A DNA stretch of 64,000 nucleotides from positions 3,472,001-3,536,000 of the forward strand of contig JAJGBQ010000003.1 in the NCBI GenBank assembly GCA_022457065.1. Direction: 5' to 3'. This DNA is from Curvularia sp. ZM96 (taxonomy: Eukaryota > Ascomycota > Dothideomycetes > Pleosporales > Pleosporaceae). Made by a program: the position numbers and the translations under genes. The notes under the pieces were generated by a model. The model worked only from the letters and a program-made list of their open reading frames with translations, was not told the DNA's origin and made no database searches. Numbering within the stretch: the stretch's first letter is position 1; the number at the start of each line of letters is the position of its first letter. This document shows positions 33,834-46,138 of this stretch, piece by piece.

Positions 33834-35219
33834 TTACATGGCATCCAAAACTCTACTCTGCAGCGAACACAAATCCACAATCGTACTCACACTCGACACC
33901 TCCTTCCTGCTCTCCTCCAGCCGCTCCTTGACAAGCTGTTCAGTAACAGCCTCGGCCTCGGCCGCTGTCCTGGCCCAAGTCGCTGCCTCTCTTGAGCCCC
34001 CAGTTGCAGGAAGTAAGTGGCTTTCGCCTGACAAGCGCATCAGTGCTTCCTGAGCTTCTTGGTCTGCTGCGGCGAGGTGGGCGGCGAGGTACACAGTTTG
34101 CTGTGTTAGAGCGCGCTCGTTTGTTGCAATGTATGTGAGGTGAGGGAGATAGGGCAGGAGCTTGGAGATGGGGTTAGTTAGCTTGGAAGAGGAGGATGTG
34201 GCGTTCGAGGCTATAGGGCCGCTATTATTGTCGTTGGCTGGGGCATCATTTTCCGAGACGGGTGCTGGATTTTGAAGACTCGTGTGTGCCTCGAGCAGTC
34301 TGGCTCGTGCAGCAGTGTACTTGTCGTATGACGCTTGGATACGGCTCGTTGCTGATGCAGGGTCCAGTGCAGAGTTAGCCGTGTCGGTAGCAGTAGCACC
34401 GTTCTTAACTGAACGCTTGATGGGCGAGGCGTCTTCAAGGAAAATGCTTTCTTCCTCGAGTTTGGCCAGTTCACCTTGGACCCACTCAATTAGTTCGTTT
34501 CTCGCCTGCTCTAGTGCATAGACCTGTGACTGGAGAGTCGGCGCTGATGCACTCTGAGACTCGTTCCGTGCTTTTACTTTTGCGGCTTGAGCACGTTCCA
34601 TGCGTTCTCTTGCTTCGAGAACTTCTTGCTTAAGTTTGAAAATCCACGCTTGGTCGTCATCGGTCTGTGAGAGGTGTTCTAGTCGTTCTGCAGGGACATC
34701 TGGCTGCTCGCCAATTGCATGCTTGACCAAATCTCTAGGGTCAGAGGAGGCTGTGGAGGGTTTCACATTGAAGAGTTTCTCGAGGGACTCTTGGATAACT
34801 TGAAGTTCTGCGTGCCGGCGGCGCTGTCGCAGCAGAGACACATAGCCATGTGTCACATTGTCGTTGAGATCGGATTCTGGCTGCGTGGGGTTGTCGTTCA
34901 CATGACGAGTCCGTAACTGTTCCAGCGAAGCTTGGAGCTCACGGTGTTTTGCTTGTGCCTTAGCTCGAGCTCGGAGCGCTTGAAGGTAGTCGAGACGACT
35001 ATCTTTTAGACCTGGAGGGTTCGTGTTGGCTGCTGACAGATTCTGTGGGCATTCATGGTTTAGGTGCTGCAGTTGAGTCGCTGGGTTGACTGGCCGTAGA
35101 CTAGATGTTAGGTATTTGGATAGCGTCCGTCGGATCCGGAGAGTATCTTGGCGAGAGTTGATGTAAGCTGATAGTGCTCGATCAACCTCAGATATCGGGC
35201 ACGCCGTCTGAGCGGGCAT
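33834..35219 (-). CDS. coiled-coil protein of unknown function, 461 aa
   Basis: Intronless. The frame continues to 35261 only through a TTG; the first ATG is at 35219 (MPAQTACPISEVDRALSAYI). The protein is dominated by long charged helices: about 75-120 (DYLQALRARAKAQAKHREL), 130-165 (GYVSLLRQRRRHAELQVIQE), and 195-285 (EARERMERAQAAKVKA, YALEQARNELIEWVQGEL), all with heptad-like spacing. A late helical part has LLPYLPHLTYIATNERAL and a Gln/Ala-rich stretch. There is no signal peptide or membrane helix. This suggests a cytoskeletal, centrosome or kinetochore-type structural protein, but that is inference from shape only. It is convergent with the Arg/Ser-rich gene, with 188 bp between the stops. 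Confidence 0.78.
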   Translation of the reverse strand: MPAQTACPISEVDRALSAYINSRQDTLRIRRTLSKYLTSSLRPVNPATQLQHLNHECPQNLSAANTNPPGLKDSRLDYLQALRARAKAQAKHRELQASLEQLRTRHVNDNPTQPESDLNDNVTHGYVSLLRQRRRHAELQVIQESLEKLFNVKPSTASSDPRDLVKHAIGEQPDVPAERLEHLSQTDDDQAWIFKLKQEVLEARERMERAQAAKVKARNESQSASAPTLQSQVYALEQARNELIEWVQGELAKLEEESIFLEDASPIKRSVKNGATATDTANSALDPASATSRIQASYDKYTAARARLLEAHTSLQNPAPVSENDAPANDNNSGPIASNATSSSSKLTNPISKLLPYLPHLTYIATNERALTQQTVYLAAHLAAADQEAQEALMRLSGESHLLPATGGSREAATWARTAAEAEAVTEQLVKERLEESRKEVSSVSTIVDLCSLQSRVLDAM

Positions 35220-36987
35220 CTTCTGAGCCGGCTGCAGCTGACGTATTGGTGGAAATGACAATGGGAGGATCGGATGCTATTTGAGGATGTTTCTGCAGCT
35301 GAGTAGCCACAATAGTCGCATTGACCAGAGTCACGATGCTTTTGAAGCTGCGTTTGTGGTAGGGCAGCTCGACGACTGGCGGTGTTTTGGTGGGTCCAGT
35401 GCTTAGGCCGAGATAGGCTCAGCGCGAGTTATTAGCGCCGATCACGAAAACACGTGCCAGATAGACTTGGCGCATGTGCATAGAACTATTAGCGGGCGAG
35501 GACGAAAGCAAAAAAAGTCCGAGTTTTGCTTTTGGGTGGGCGAACATGAAGAGCGAGTGGTTCTGTAGGATCAACATGGGTGGGTCAGGGTCATCAGGGT
35601 GTTTTTCCAGGGACTGGTGCTCTGGGCTGTTTGTCTATTAGGTGTGCAATCACATAGCCAAGAGGCTTCGCCGGTGTGCACTACAACCCTATTTCAGGCC
35701 GTATCAGGAGAAGATGGGCAGCAAGTGCTAGAGGCTGACTGTTGTCTCTAGGCTCTAGGATGAGGCTGGGGTGGCACCGGCGGAAGGCATCTCAGGGGAG
35801 TTGGCGCTTTTTGCGGCGTTGTCGCAGGCACGCCCAGCATCAACGCAGCTATACCAACCCTACGACGTAGATATGGGGCGATGTGGCTGCACTGTGGCTA
35901 CGCTGAGGCTGCTTCCCACCGGGGTATCACTCAATCAAACTGTGACTGGGTGTTACATTGAGGGGGGTTAGCGTCTAGGGCGATAACCGTGTTCCAGGAG
36001 TCAGTTAGCAGGTGCCTTTGCATGTGGCAGCCCCACCGAGCAAGGACTCTCTGAGATAAAGTGGCGGACGCATAGGGCAGGACGTGATGTCAGACGTGGC
36101 TCTCGACAGCGGCGCGAGAAGCAATAGGACGACGGGGAAATGAGATTGAGAGTGGAACCCGGCTTATGCGCACCAGTACGAGACAACGGCCCTTTGGACT
36201 CGGGAACTAGCGTGATCAGCAGCGACCACATTGCTGCTGCTGCCAGGGCCCGTGAGGTGGTGGACAGAGGAGTCGTGCGGAATTGCTTTGCTTCGGCGCA
36301 GCTGGGTATGGCCGGCAGTCGAGCGAAGGATGCTTGGGGGGCGACTGGATGGGATCCGACATGAGGCGGTGGATGACGCGAAAGGCGGCCAACGCATCAC
36401 AGCGGACGCACCAATTGCACGCGGCAACGAGGCAAGGCGGCAGGGAAGATTCGGACTGCCGGGGCCCAATGTGCTGGCGACTAGAGCGAGGATGCGAAAC
36501 AGATGCGGCCCATGAGGCAGAGAAGAGGTCACCACGCGTTCTGGCAGGCGGCTTGGCGGCGACAGGGATGGCCGTGGTGGGAGTGAAGGTCCAGGGCGAA
36601 GGCGGTGGGATGGGCGGTTTATTTCGCTAGGGCCCAAAGCAGCTTGCCTGCACTCTCCTTTCCCGCCGTCCCTCCACCACACGCAAAGCGTTCGCCGCGG
36701 CCAAAGCACGCATTCGAGCGACTCCGGCCCGCATTTTGTTCTTTCCCCTCCATTTGCTTTTTGCTGGCTTGTCCGCAGGCACGGCTGGCGACCAAAAGTA
36801 ATCCTGCGCTGCAATCGCATAGTTCTGGTCCCTGCATTTGCTCCGTACCGCACCGCCCCAGGCCGCGTCGCGCGCCGCCCTCTCTGATTATCTCTCGGGC
36901 AGGGGCTTAAGTAAATACTCGCAGCACCACCACCCTCACCACCACCCTCTCCCTCGACAGTGGCCAGGCTCCCTGCCACCCTCCAAC
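35220..36987. other. 1.8-kb divergent intergenic region
   Basis: Between the starts of the coiled-coil gene and MSB1. The half nearest MSB1 is GC-rich and carries long chance frames on both strands (up to 271 codons, no domains). CAC-rich tracts at about 36925-36955 directly precede the MSB1 start. Confidence 0.5.
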
Positions 36988-39900
36988 ATGCCCTTCTTCA
37001 AGAATGTCTTCAACTCCAAGGACAAGCAAAAGTCGGCCAAGTCGGACCTCGCGCCTGTCGCTCCGCCCAAGCCTCGCTGGGAGGAATCATGGACGCGCAA
37101 AGAGGTGGCCCCAGAGGAGATCCAAGAGCTCGTCCATGTCTGCACACAAGAGATGAAGTCGAGGGGTAAGTCAACCCTGTGAATTGAGTCCTGGCCAGCC
37201 GTCACTGACTCGCACCAGCTCTCGACATGCCCTTCATGCTGCTGCCCTTTCGCCCCGCCTCAGATACCAGTGCCTCGCGCAACTTTATCCGCAACTTCTT
37301 CAGGGCTGCCTATGAGGAAACAGGGCAGTTCTCGGGAGAGCAGCTGGCACAAGAATTGCGCTTGATGGCACCCCTGGTACACTACCCCTCACTCTCCACA
37401 TACAAGCCAGAGCGCTAACAGACACAGACACTGTGCAGTATCATCAAATGGTGCTGGAGCAGGTTGCCTGGCGGTGTCGTCACCTGGGATGCATATGAGC
37501 TCTTCCGAATTGGCGAGTCTGGTGAGTCACTTGCTGAACTGTTCCTTTCTTGACCTCTCCGCGCTTGCTAACGCCATGTTTCAAGACTCCAACCTCGCCC
37601 GACATGCCTTCGATACCTTTATTCCCATGAGCGTCGACTCGGAAGCCCGCAAAAGCATCATCTTCGATTTCTTTGACTTACTAGCTGCCGTAGCCGCGCG
37701 GGGCAAGAGCAATGGTATGGGCGGTAGAAAACTCTCTCGTTTGGCAGGATGGTGGGCATTCGAGTTCCATGAAGACAACAAGGGCTTCGACGGAGGCTAT
37801 CGCACATGGGAGAAGTAAGCACAGAAACCTTGCTCTCTCCGAAAACACCACTAACTCGACTCTAGGGCTGCCAATGCTGCAAGTCACCTCTTCTTTGCTT
37901 ACCTGCGATCACTTGCACCAGATACGAACGTAGTTGGCGGTATCTCTACTCTTCCGCGCTCCCTCCAATCCCTGCTCTCCCAGACCGAGTACCCGCCACA
38001 GCCACCCACCTTGATGCAGACGCGCACGACCAAAGTAGTTATGATTGTAGACTCAGTTTCACCTACGCCATTCGCCTTGCTCCGCCGTGCAAAACACTTC
38101 GAATATCGGGACGATGATCAAGCCCTGCAGAAGTTTTCCGAATACGAAGACACTGTCAAGGCTCTGACGGATGAATGTCGCAGAGTGCTTGAGTGCATCT
38201 CATCCGCCAACCAGTCGACCGTGGCTGCTCTTGCTGACCCCACCACTCCAGACCCCTCGTGGTCTCGTTTCGAGGACTTTGGGTTTGCAGGCATCCTGGA
38301 CAACCCCGGCACCTCCAATGGATCTTCGCTGGGTAGCGGTCCAGCTGATTTCTCCAACTTTGGACCCGGTGCACGTACCAAAAACGCCGACTTTGGTCGC
38401 CCTACCACTCCTTCATGGGCGGATTTCCTGTCTTCTGGATTCGCAGACGAGAGCAACCAACCGCCACCAACTACTCTCCTGATGCCCAACCAGAAGCTCC
38501 CACCACTGGGAGAGCACCGAGTGCACAGCTCGCAATCGCATATGCGCAATGGCCTCAAGGAAGACGACCTAGATCCCGGCGAGTTGGCAAGCATCACCAA
38601 ATTTGAGCTTGATGAGACCTTCTGGTGGGTATGGATGATTAGTCTGGCTTCTGAGGAGACTCCAGATCGCAAGGCCGCTTTTGGCAGATGTACATTGATC
38701 GAGACGCGCATCCAAGGCGCCAAATGGTTGGTCATGGAAGAGCAGGTCAAGGGTGCATCGCCTGGTCCTGAAGAAGGCGCGTACATTGTGGAAAAGAAGT
38801 CAAAGTTCAGCTTCACAAAACGTGGACGACTTGGACGGCGCAAGTCAACTGGTAAAAAGCCGTCCGACAAGGAACCCTATAACCGTTCTACTACCGACAC
38901 GCCCATGAGCAAGACCAGTATCGGGCCAGATCAGCACGCGAGGATACAGGCTGCAGCGGCAAAGTTGGCTCAAGGCGAACGGGAAGAGAAGGACGCAAGG
39001 GAGTTTGCTCAACGCCGAGGACGTCACGAGGAGACCACATCCATCAAGACCAACAGTGTACTGACCTTGCAACCGCATCTGGTCAGTGAGGCCGGTCCGG
39101 CCATGAAGTGGGACAAGAAGTTTGGCGAGGCTGCGCTTGATCGCGACGCCCTTCGTGCCCAATACTTGGGTGATACTAATGCTGGTAAGGGATCTAAGAA
39201 TAACCTCCACTTGACTGCCAATGGCCGCACGTCACCGATGCCCTCGAATGCGTCGAACCGTGACCTTCCCCCACTACCAAGGTCGGAAAAGGATCCTGAG
39301 GAATCCGTCACACCGGTGCCTTGGCCAGACTCGCCTATCCAGTCGCCACGCCCTCCACAGCAGGTGAAATCTCCTGAGGAGACGCCTCTCCCCGACGACA
39401 AGCCTGTCCCGGCGCCCGCGGCCCCTAACCAGCATCCCGCTTTAAGGAAAGCAGCGGCACCCCAGCCCAAAACTCGTGTTAGTGAGGACAAGGTTGCCGC
39501 CCCCGTAAAGAAATCCTCGCCCGGCAAGTTGAAGAAGAAGGAAGGAGGTTTCAGGAAGCTCTTCGGCCGCAAAAAGACCGAGACACCGGCTGCTGTGCAG
39601 ACTGCAGATGATTCTTACTTCCCACCGGATGCTGTCCGCAGCGAGTCTCGAGTGGATGACCGCCAGGCCGTTGCACGAGAGCCATCTCCAACCTACACTG
39701 ATGAGCAACACCAGCCTGTACGGGCTCCATCACCCAAGTTTGACCCTAGTCCCGTCGAATCCTCTACTGGCATAACCGAGCCTAGCCTGCGTGATGAACC
39801 TACTGCTGGCGGTCCCGCTACTCAAAAAGAGATTGACAATGCCTTTTCTCGATTCGACCAAGGCCCAATGGAGGAAATGCCTGCTTTCGCCCCCGAAGAC

Positions 39901-40290
39901 AGTGATGATGATGGCGTAGCAGCTCCATCTGTGCCTCGACGACCAGTTGGACAGGCAAACCCAAGGACACCCACCCAACGTCGACCTCAAGATGACGATG
40001 ACATTTCGGAGGAATCGGTTGAGTTTGCCAAGCAACAGGCGTCCCCATCGCACGATCGATGGGCACAGATCCGGAAGAATGCCGCGGAGCGTGCAGCCCG
40101 GTTGAGCGAGGAGCAGGTTCGCCGTAGCCGAAGCCAAAGCCAGAGCCAGCGGACCGACGAAGGCGAGACGAGTGGCGAGGAGACGATCGAAAGCCGTGTT
40201 GCACGCATCAAAGCACGTGTAGCTGAGCTTACTGGCAATGTGGATGGTCAGCCAGTGGCAGCCGGGCCTGGAGCCGGAAGACAGTGGTAG
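36988..40290 (+). CDS. MSB1: Msb1/Mug8-family polarity protein, 1027 aa
   Basis: Five exons: 36988-37165, 37219-37376, 37428-37521, 37586-37814, 37866-40290. The exon 3 acceptor (GACACAG) was chosen because it alone gives a frame-true TLCSIIKWCWSRLPGG. The N-terminal 430 residues are the conserved Msb1 region, a RhoGAP-like fold: MPFFKNVFNSKDK, MPFMLLPFRPASDTSASRNF, VVTWDAYELFRIGE, DLLAAVAARGKSNGMGGRK, LAGWWAFEFHEDN and SHLFFAYLRSLAPD. The C-terminal half is disordered and Pro-rich, with basic patches (LKKKEGGFRKLFGRKK) that could bind membrane. Budding-yeast Msb1 works with Cdc42/Rho1 and formins at sites of polarised growth (family knowledge). No role for the long tail can be read from sequence. 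Confidence 0.9.
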
Positions 40291-43156
40291 ATTGTGCCGT
40301 GGTAAGAAGAGGGCTTGTTGAGTTGACAAGAGTACGCATGATTGACAGGATCGCAGATTCTTTTACAGCATCAACAAGTCCCCATCTGTTTTCCAAGCGT
40401 ATGAAGAGCTCGATACCCTTTCTTACTTTTTTTCTTTTCCTCTTCAGTTGTTAGCTCTCTCTTTTTTAACGACAGTTACCCCGAATCTGCTTTTCTTGCA
40501 CTCGTTCCAAACAGGTAATAATACCCGTCAGCGTTCGAGGCATGCTATATACCTGCCAGTAGCTTTTTCACGGGGTTGTTTTGTGTCTATCTGCTTTCAT
40601 TCTCTTGTCTTCTTCAACTTTCTGCTGAGATACCTTTTGGGAGGAATATATACATTGTTGTCTAGGTACATGGGTTCTGCCTCTGTTTGTCTAATACCGG
40701 ATCATATATATCATGGTAGGACATGGATGGTGAACAAGCGTGTATGTGGGGACTGCGCGGTGGAAGAGGAGAGGTGGGGTGCGTGGGTGTTTTAATAAAG
40801 AAGAGAGATTGTGTGTCTGTCTGTTGTTGTGTTCGTGTTTGAGTGAAGTCAGTTGGTGGTGATGGTATTACGGCTGCTGTGGGGAGATGGGGTTAGTATT
40901 TCGTTTAAGTGACTAATCAGTAATGGGTGCCAGGGTGTTGTGAGTTTTACTTAAGAATGTCAGAGTTGCTCGGTGATTATTTGTCCTGTCTGATTCTCGA
41001 CTCAAGTTCATTGCTGAGTACATACTCATGTGTGCAAGTTGGCAACCCTTTTTCTTTGACACATCGCCAATACAGAATCATCGTCAAGATGGCCGGCCAA
41101 TATCTTGACACTACTACATCTTCCCAAGGTGAATCTTTTTCCAAGAATACCTCGGCGGCCAAACTAATCTACTTCGAAGAAGGGCAGTAATCATTCTGAA
41201 ACTCTGCAATTCGCTTTAAAAAGACTGGAGCTGAATACAAACACGACGATGTTTATTTTAGACTTGCACGGGACATGCGTCTGGAAGGATCATACTGAAA
41301 AAGACTGTTGCTGTGGTTAAGCGCCTGATGGAGATGGATAGTGGTAGATACTAAAATAGAGGTTGGTAGTGACGAGTGTTGATGGGCTGGATCGATAAAC
41401 ATAGGTATGGATAGGCGTCTAGCAGTGATATTGGTTTCATGTTGGGTCCAGAGCTAGGAGGAATATGATGGGTGGGTGGGTGTATGTGGGAGTACCTGCA
41501 TCCTTCGGGCCGCTGTAAGCATGCAGTTGAAGGAGTATAGGATGGAGGATGGAGGAAGGTAGGAAGGAAGGAGGTGTGGGAAGTTTGTATGCACGTGGCT
41601 AAGAATAACAGGCGAGATGTGTACCTGCATCTCGTGGAGGAGGCGGGCCGATTGTTTCTCTGGAAAACCTGATGAAGTTGTTGTTGAGTGGTCTGGAACA
41701 GCTTCAATTAGAAACGGTTAGCCCCATATGGTTGAACATGTGCCTGTTGAAGTAACTGCGTAAATGCGGCATAGGTGTCGCTACTGCACGTGGAAGGAGC
41801 CTGATCACAGACTACGGCCCCGCAAAGCGGGGGATGATTACCATATACGAGATCAGAAGCTAAAGGCCAAGTTGAACCATAATACGAGGGAAGGCGGGCG
41901 GCTAAGCAGGTCAGACGAGAGGAAGGGACAGCGAGGGAGATGAACGGGCAAAGAACGCGATGATAACGAAGAGGCTAGCAAGGTGAAGGAGATCCAGCGC
42001 TCTGGGTCAACCATGGTCGAGGACAGACGAGGTGCGTCATTCGAGTGGATTTGATTTGCGCCATGCGTGTGATGCTAAAATTATCGCGTTTCGGGACGAT
42101 GCGCTAGGAAGCGCGTACTGCGAGCCCTATTCCGACTTCACAGCTACGTACAAGTCAGCAAACAGCAAGTTGTCAAGACATGACTTGATGGCGCATGGGG
42201 CTGGCTGCATGTGTGCAGCGGGCTACGACTGTGCAAATTCCGGCCCAAGTGCCGTGTCGCAGAGGGCGAGTAAGAGGGCGAGGGGCCGGTGGAATGAAGG
42301 GTGATGGGGGTTTCACGCAGGGAGGGCCCCCGACGGTGCTTGGCCATGTGTTGCAGTTGAGACATGGCTCGACCAAGCCGCGTCTGCTGGTTTCCGCGGC
42401 CTCAGGCGTCCAGGACGCTGGCGACTGTCAGGACCAGTTGCAGGGTGACAGGCGCCGGGCATTTGCGCAGGGCCGGGGCAATGGCGTGCATTTGACAGGA
42501 GCTCGTGTGAAGCGTTGCAACGGCGGCGGGTGTGCCGGCAAAATGGGCGGGCGGCCGCATTCTCAGACTGTATCTGCCTGAAGGGCCTGCGGTGTCTTGT
42601 GTGAGGCCTCTTGATGATATGTCCTTAAAATAACTCGGCTGGGCGAGCAAAGTGGAGTAAACGGCCCCGAAGCAGCTAGCGCGACAGCGGAAAATTGGCA
42701 CAGCACGCGCACGGCCAATGGGAGGCGCTGCTGCGATGGGGATGTCACACAAAGTGGGCTAATAGGCCGTAAGCAGGCATATTAGCGAGCAGCTGGCCTG
42801 GGCTCTGCAGACGCCCGACTTCTAAATATAGGGGCGCCCACCCATCTCCATCATGGTTTCCTCTGCACATCACGCTCAGAGCCTCAGCGACGCCGCCAGA
42901 CGGACACGCCCATCTCGTCCCCCTCGTGCGCATCGCAGCCATATAGCCACCGCGTCGCGAGACGAACCGCTTCCCCACCCCGCCGACTTTGCCCGCCCCA
43001 GCTCCCTCGAGTGCTGAAACACTGGCCGTGAGCAGTGCCGCGCAAGCTAGCACCACCATTCTTTTGTTCTTCCTCGACCCTCCGCTAGCCACGACAAGCA
43101 AACGCGCCCACTTCCCCATCGCTCCATGCGCCTGACCCTCTAGCATCCCGAACACC
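40291..43156. other. 2.9-kb intergenic region, no supported gene
   Basis: Downstream of MSB1 and upstream of the MADS gene. It has T-rich sequence at about 40400-40800, purine-rich GGAGGA-type runs at about 41530-41575, and a GC-rich stretch at 42180-42560. A 33-codon ORF from ATG 41091 has a good start context but no other support. The last 350 bp before 43157 are CT-rich, fitting a promoter/leader. Confidence 0.5.
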
Positions 43157-44142
43157 ATGGGTCGCAGAAAGATTGAGATCAAGGCCATCAAGGACGACCG
43201 CAACCGCTCCGTGTAAGTCTCAGCCCACGCCCTGCCCGCCGCCCGCCTGTCATCCCTTCCATCGCGACCCTCGCTGACCTGCCACAGTACCTTCCTCAAG
43301 CGCAAGGGCGGCCTCTTCAAAAAGGCCCACGAGCTCTCCGTCCTCTGCTCTGTTGATGTGGCCGTCATCATTTTTGGCCACAACAAGAAGCTGTACGAGT
43401 TCTCCTCGGGCGACATCAACGAGACAATTGGCCGCTATCAATATGTACGCAGAATCCCCATTGGTCCCCTGGGATAGAGAGCTGTGCTAAGACGGCATGT
43501 CACTAACAGGTTACTCAGTATGGCGGCGCACACGAACACAAGGGCCCCGAGGACTTCATGGGCAAGAAGGACGGCGACGACGACGACGATGAAGACGAAG
43601 ACGGCGCCCTCCCCCAGGACTCCCACACCCCGCCCGACCAGCACATGATTCCTCCTCACATGCAACATTCACAGTTCCAGCACATCCGCCATGGTGCGCC
43701 CTCCATGTCTCCTCCTATTGGCAACGGCGCCTTCCAGCAGCGCGGTCCTTCGCCTCAGCCCCCTCATCACCTGTCCCGGCCCAACTCGAGAGTAGGCCAC
43801 ATTCGCCGACCCAGCTCTAACCTCGCTCCGCCTCAGCCCTATCCATCGCAAGCTCCGCCGCCTCCAAACAACTATGCATACATGCCGAACCCGCCCTTTT
43901 ATAACCCTCAACCTGCCCCTCAGATGGCCCCTAAGCCTCAGCCTACACCACCCGCTACACAATACCAATTCGCACATCCAATTCCCGCGCATGCCCAGGT
44001 TCAGTATATGCAACAGGAGCAACAGCACAGACAGCCTATGCCACCCACGTACCAGCAGCAGCAGCAACAACAACAGCAACAACAACAGCAACAGCAACAA
44101 CAACAACAGCAACAACAACAGCAACAGGCGCAAGCACAAGCA

Positions 44143-44177
<35 letters not shown>

Positions 44178-44229
44178 CCAGGCTCAGGCCCAGGCTCAAG
44201 CGCAGGCTCAAGCGCAAGCACAGCAGCAA

Positions 44230-44264
<35 letters not shown>

Positions 44265-45219
44265 GCAGCAGCAGCAACCTCCTCCACCACCACCCCCACA
44301 GCCACCGCAGGAACGCCCCGAACAGCCCACAATCACCGTCCCATCTCCACCGCAGCAAAACAACTTTCAGAGCCCCCCTCTTCCACAGCCAAAGCCGCTG
44401 CATGCATCTGCCAAACACAGCATTTTTACTCCAATCGACGACAGCCAGTCTATGCTAGCAGCCCACTGGGGTAGTAGCAGCAGCAACAACAACAATGCAA
44501 ACGCACTACGCAATGAGCCTCCATTCGTCAAGCAAGAAAACAGAGCCCAGTCTATTGATGTTGGTGCTATTTCACGATCGCAGCCAGATGGAGACAAGGG
44601 TCAGCCGCACCCCCCGCAACCTCAGCAAGCACCACAGCGAACACAATCCACATCTTCAGTGCCCATCATTCCCCCGCCTCCTCGAACAAACAGCCTGCGC
44701 ATGGGTGAGAGCAAGCCCAGGCTGAGGGTGCAGATTCCCAGTGAACCCTCGGATGCTGGTAGTGCAACTGCCGACTCGTCGCCCAAGGACTCTGGCACAA
44801 CGGGCGCAACACCAGGACGAAGCACTGATGCATCCCACTCTTCAGGTGTTGTCTTGCCCCCACCTTCGCCAAGTGCCAATTCGCTGCTCAGCGCTGGTGC
44901 CACCGGTCCACCCAATCCATTTGCTCGTCCTCCACCGCCGTCAAATAGCAACTCCTACGGAAGCCGCAATGATATGGAGACGCCTATCTCTGCGCTGCCC
45001 AGCCGATTTGTCGAGAATGGTCTGCTTCCGTCTCCATCCAGCTTTTATCCCGAATGGGGCTTTGGCCGCGACTCCAACATGCTGCCGAGCCCGTTGACCT
45101 TTCAGACCCCAGTAGCGCCGAACGGACCCAGCTTCGCGCGGGACGATTCCGCAGAGCGTAAGCGCAAGACATCAGATCAGGGGTCTGACGACGGCAACCA
45201 GAAGCGGGTCAAGACGTGA
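43157..45219 (+). CDS. RLM1: RLM1/MEF2-type MADS-box transcription factor, 637 aa
   Basis: Three exons: 43157-43212, 43288-43444, 43519-45219. The first two code nearly the whole MADS domain: MGRRKIEIKAIKDDRNRSV, then TFLKRKGGLFKKAHELSVLC and VDVAVIIFGHNKKLYEFSS, followed by the SAM/MEF2-like extension HEHKGPEDF. This matches the Rlm1/RlmA class, which in fungi acts below the cell-wall-integrity MAP kinase (family knowledge). The rest is disordered and rich in Pro, Ser and Gln. A 75-codon Gln and Gln-Ala tract fills about residues 250-324 and runs into a Pro stretch. A basic ERKRKTSD and KRVKT end could aid nuclear import. Exons 1 and 2 are short, so the domain is easily missed. Two acceptors (ACAG and CTCAG) are possible before exon 3; the second fits the family better. 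Confidence 0.93.
44053..44277 (+). repeat. CAG/CAA tract with internal CAGGCT-type hexamers (poly-Gln and Gln-Ala)
   Basis: 75 codons: a Gln run (44053-44127), then alternating Gln-Ala (44128-44220, about 16 Ala, mostly CAG-GCT units), then a second Gln run, directly followed by poly-Pro codons. Mixed CAG/CAA codons interrupt the pure repeat. It lies in the likely activation region of the MADS gene. Confidence 0.95.
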
Positions 45220-46138
45220 TGCGACCAAAAAGCCGTTTAATCCTTCTTTTCTATGCGCAGCCCATTCGCAGAGGCCGCTTGTAATTGTACCCGCACATCT
45301 TGTCCGACTTGACTGTTTACATCTTGGTCTTTGTTTCTGAGACGAGAAAGCAATGCTCGATGCATGCATACAATACTACATTCTTGACTGCCTGTTTGTT
45401 GTTGGATTTAGGATCCAGGGGCGTTGGGATACCCGCGACAAGTTGTCGTTGTCTGTTTCTTTCTTTTCCAAATTTGACGACTGGAGGTGAATATGTTTTT
45501 TTTTTCTTGTTTAATGCACTAGCGACAGCATGACGACGGCAGAAGAGGGCAGAATCTATTCTTCTTTGTAAATAATATGGACAATGACATTGTTGGCCTG
45601 ATTTCCAGAAGCATCGATTGAGTATCGTGACAGCAAGTGACTCAACTGACAGACAAGCTCATCCCAGACAAAAACCAAGCGAGACAGCGATGCCATGTCC
45701 ATGCGCCGAGCTGTGCGCGTTCGGTGACCCGTAGTTGGACTCGTGTGATGGGGGAGGGTGGGCATACAGCGTCATAGGGCCAAGCCTGTGCCCCGCTACG
45801 CCTGCGCCTGCGCCTCTGTACCCAAGGCACCTCGCCCGTGGGCGTCAGCCGCCAGATGGGCTGTGAAGGAACCCAAGATTGGGCTTTGATTCTAAGAGCC
45901 GCATCTTGTCTTTGACGGCATCCTCGTCCGATTGTGCACTCTTTTTTTTGCTGGCATCTTCCTCGCAACAAAACCCTCATCTTCCAACCTCCCTTGTCCA
46001 CCTGACGGCTGTTTGCGAACCGCCGAGCAGCTGAAGCTTGGTAGCACATTTCATATATTCAGCCCGCTGCCTGGCGCGAACCGCCTTGCCTTTCCCCCAG
46101 CTTCCCAAAAAGTCCACGACATTTTCCAATCACAAAAC
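45220..46138. other. intergenic region
   Basis: 919 bp between the MADS gene and the penta-EF-hand gene. It has the MADS 3' side with T-rich runs near 45494, and the promoter and leader of the next gene. No further gene was seen. Confidence 0.5.

Noticed and set aside
36164..36979. 271-codon minus-strand frame upstream of MSB1
   Set aside because: Lies in a GC-rich promoter where stops are rare; Arg/Pro/Ser-rich with no domain, and overlapped by frames on the other strand.
41091..41190. 33-codon ORF starting MAGQYLDTTTSSQ
   Set aside because: Good start context but very short, isolated and without any family feature.
43669..44458. Long frames opposite or shifted from the MADS gene (Leu-, Asn- and Val-rich)
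   Set aside because: They are shadows produced by the CAG repeat read in other frames.
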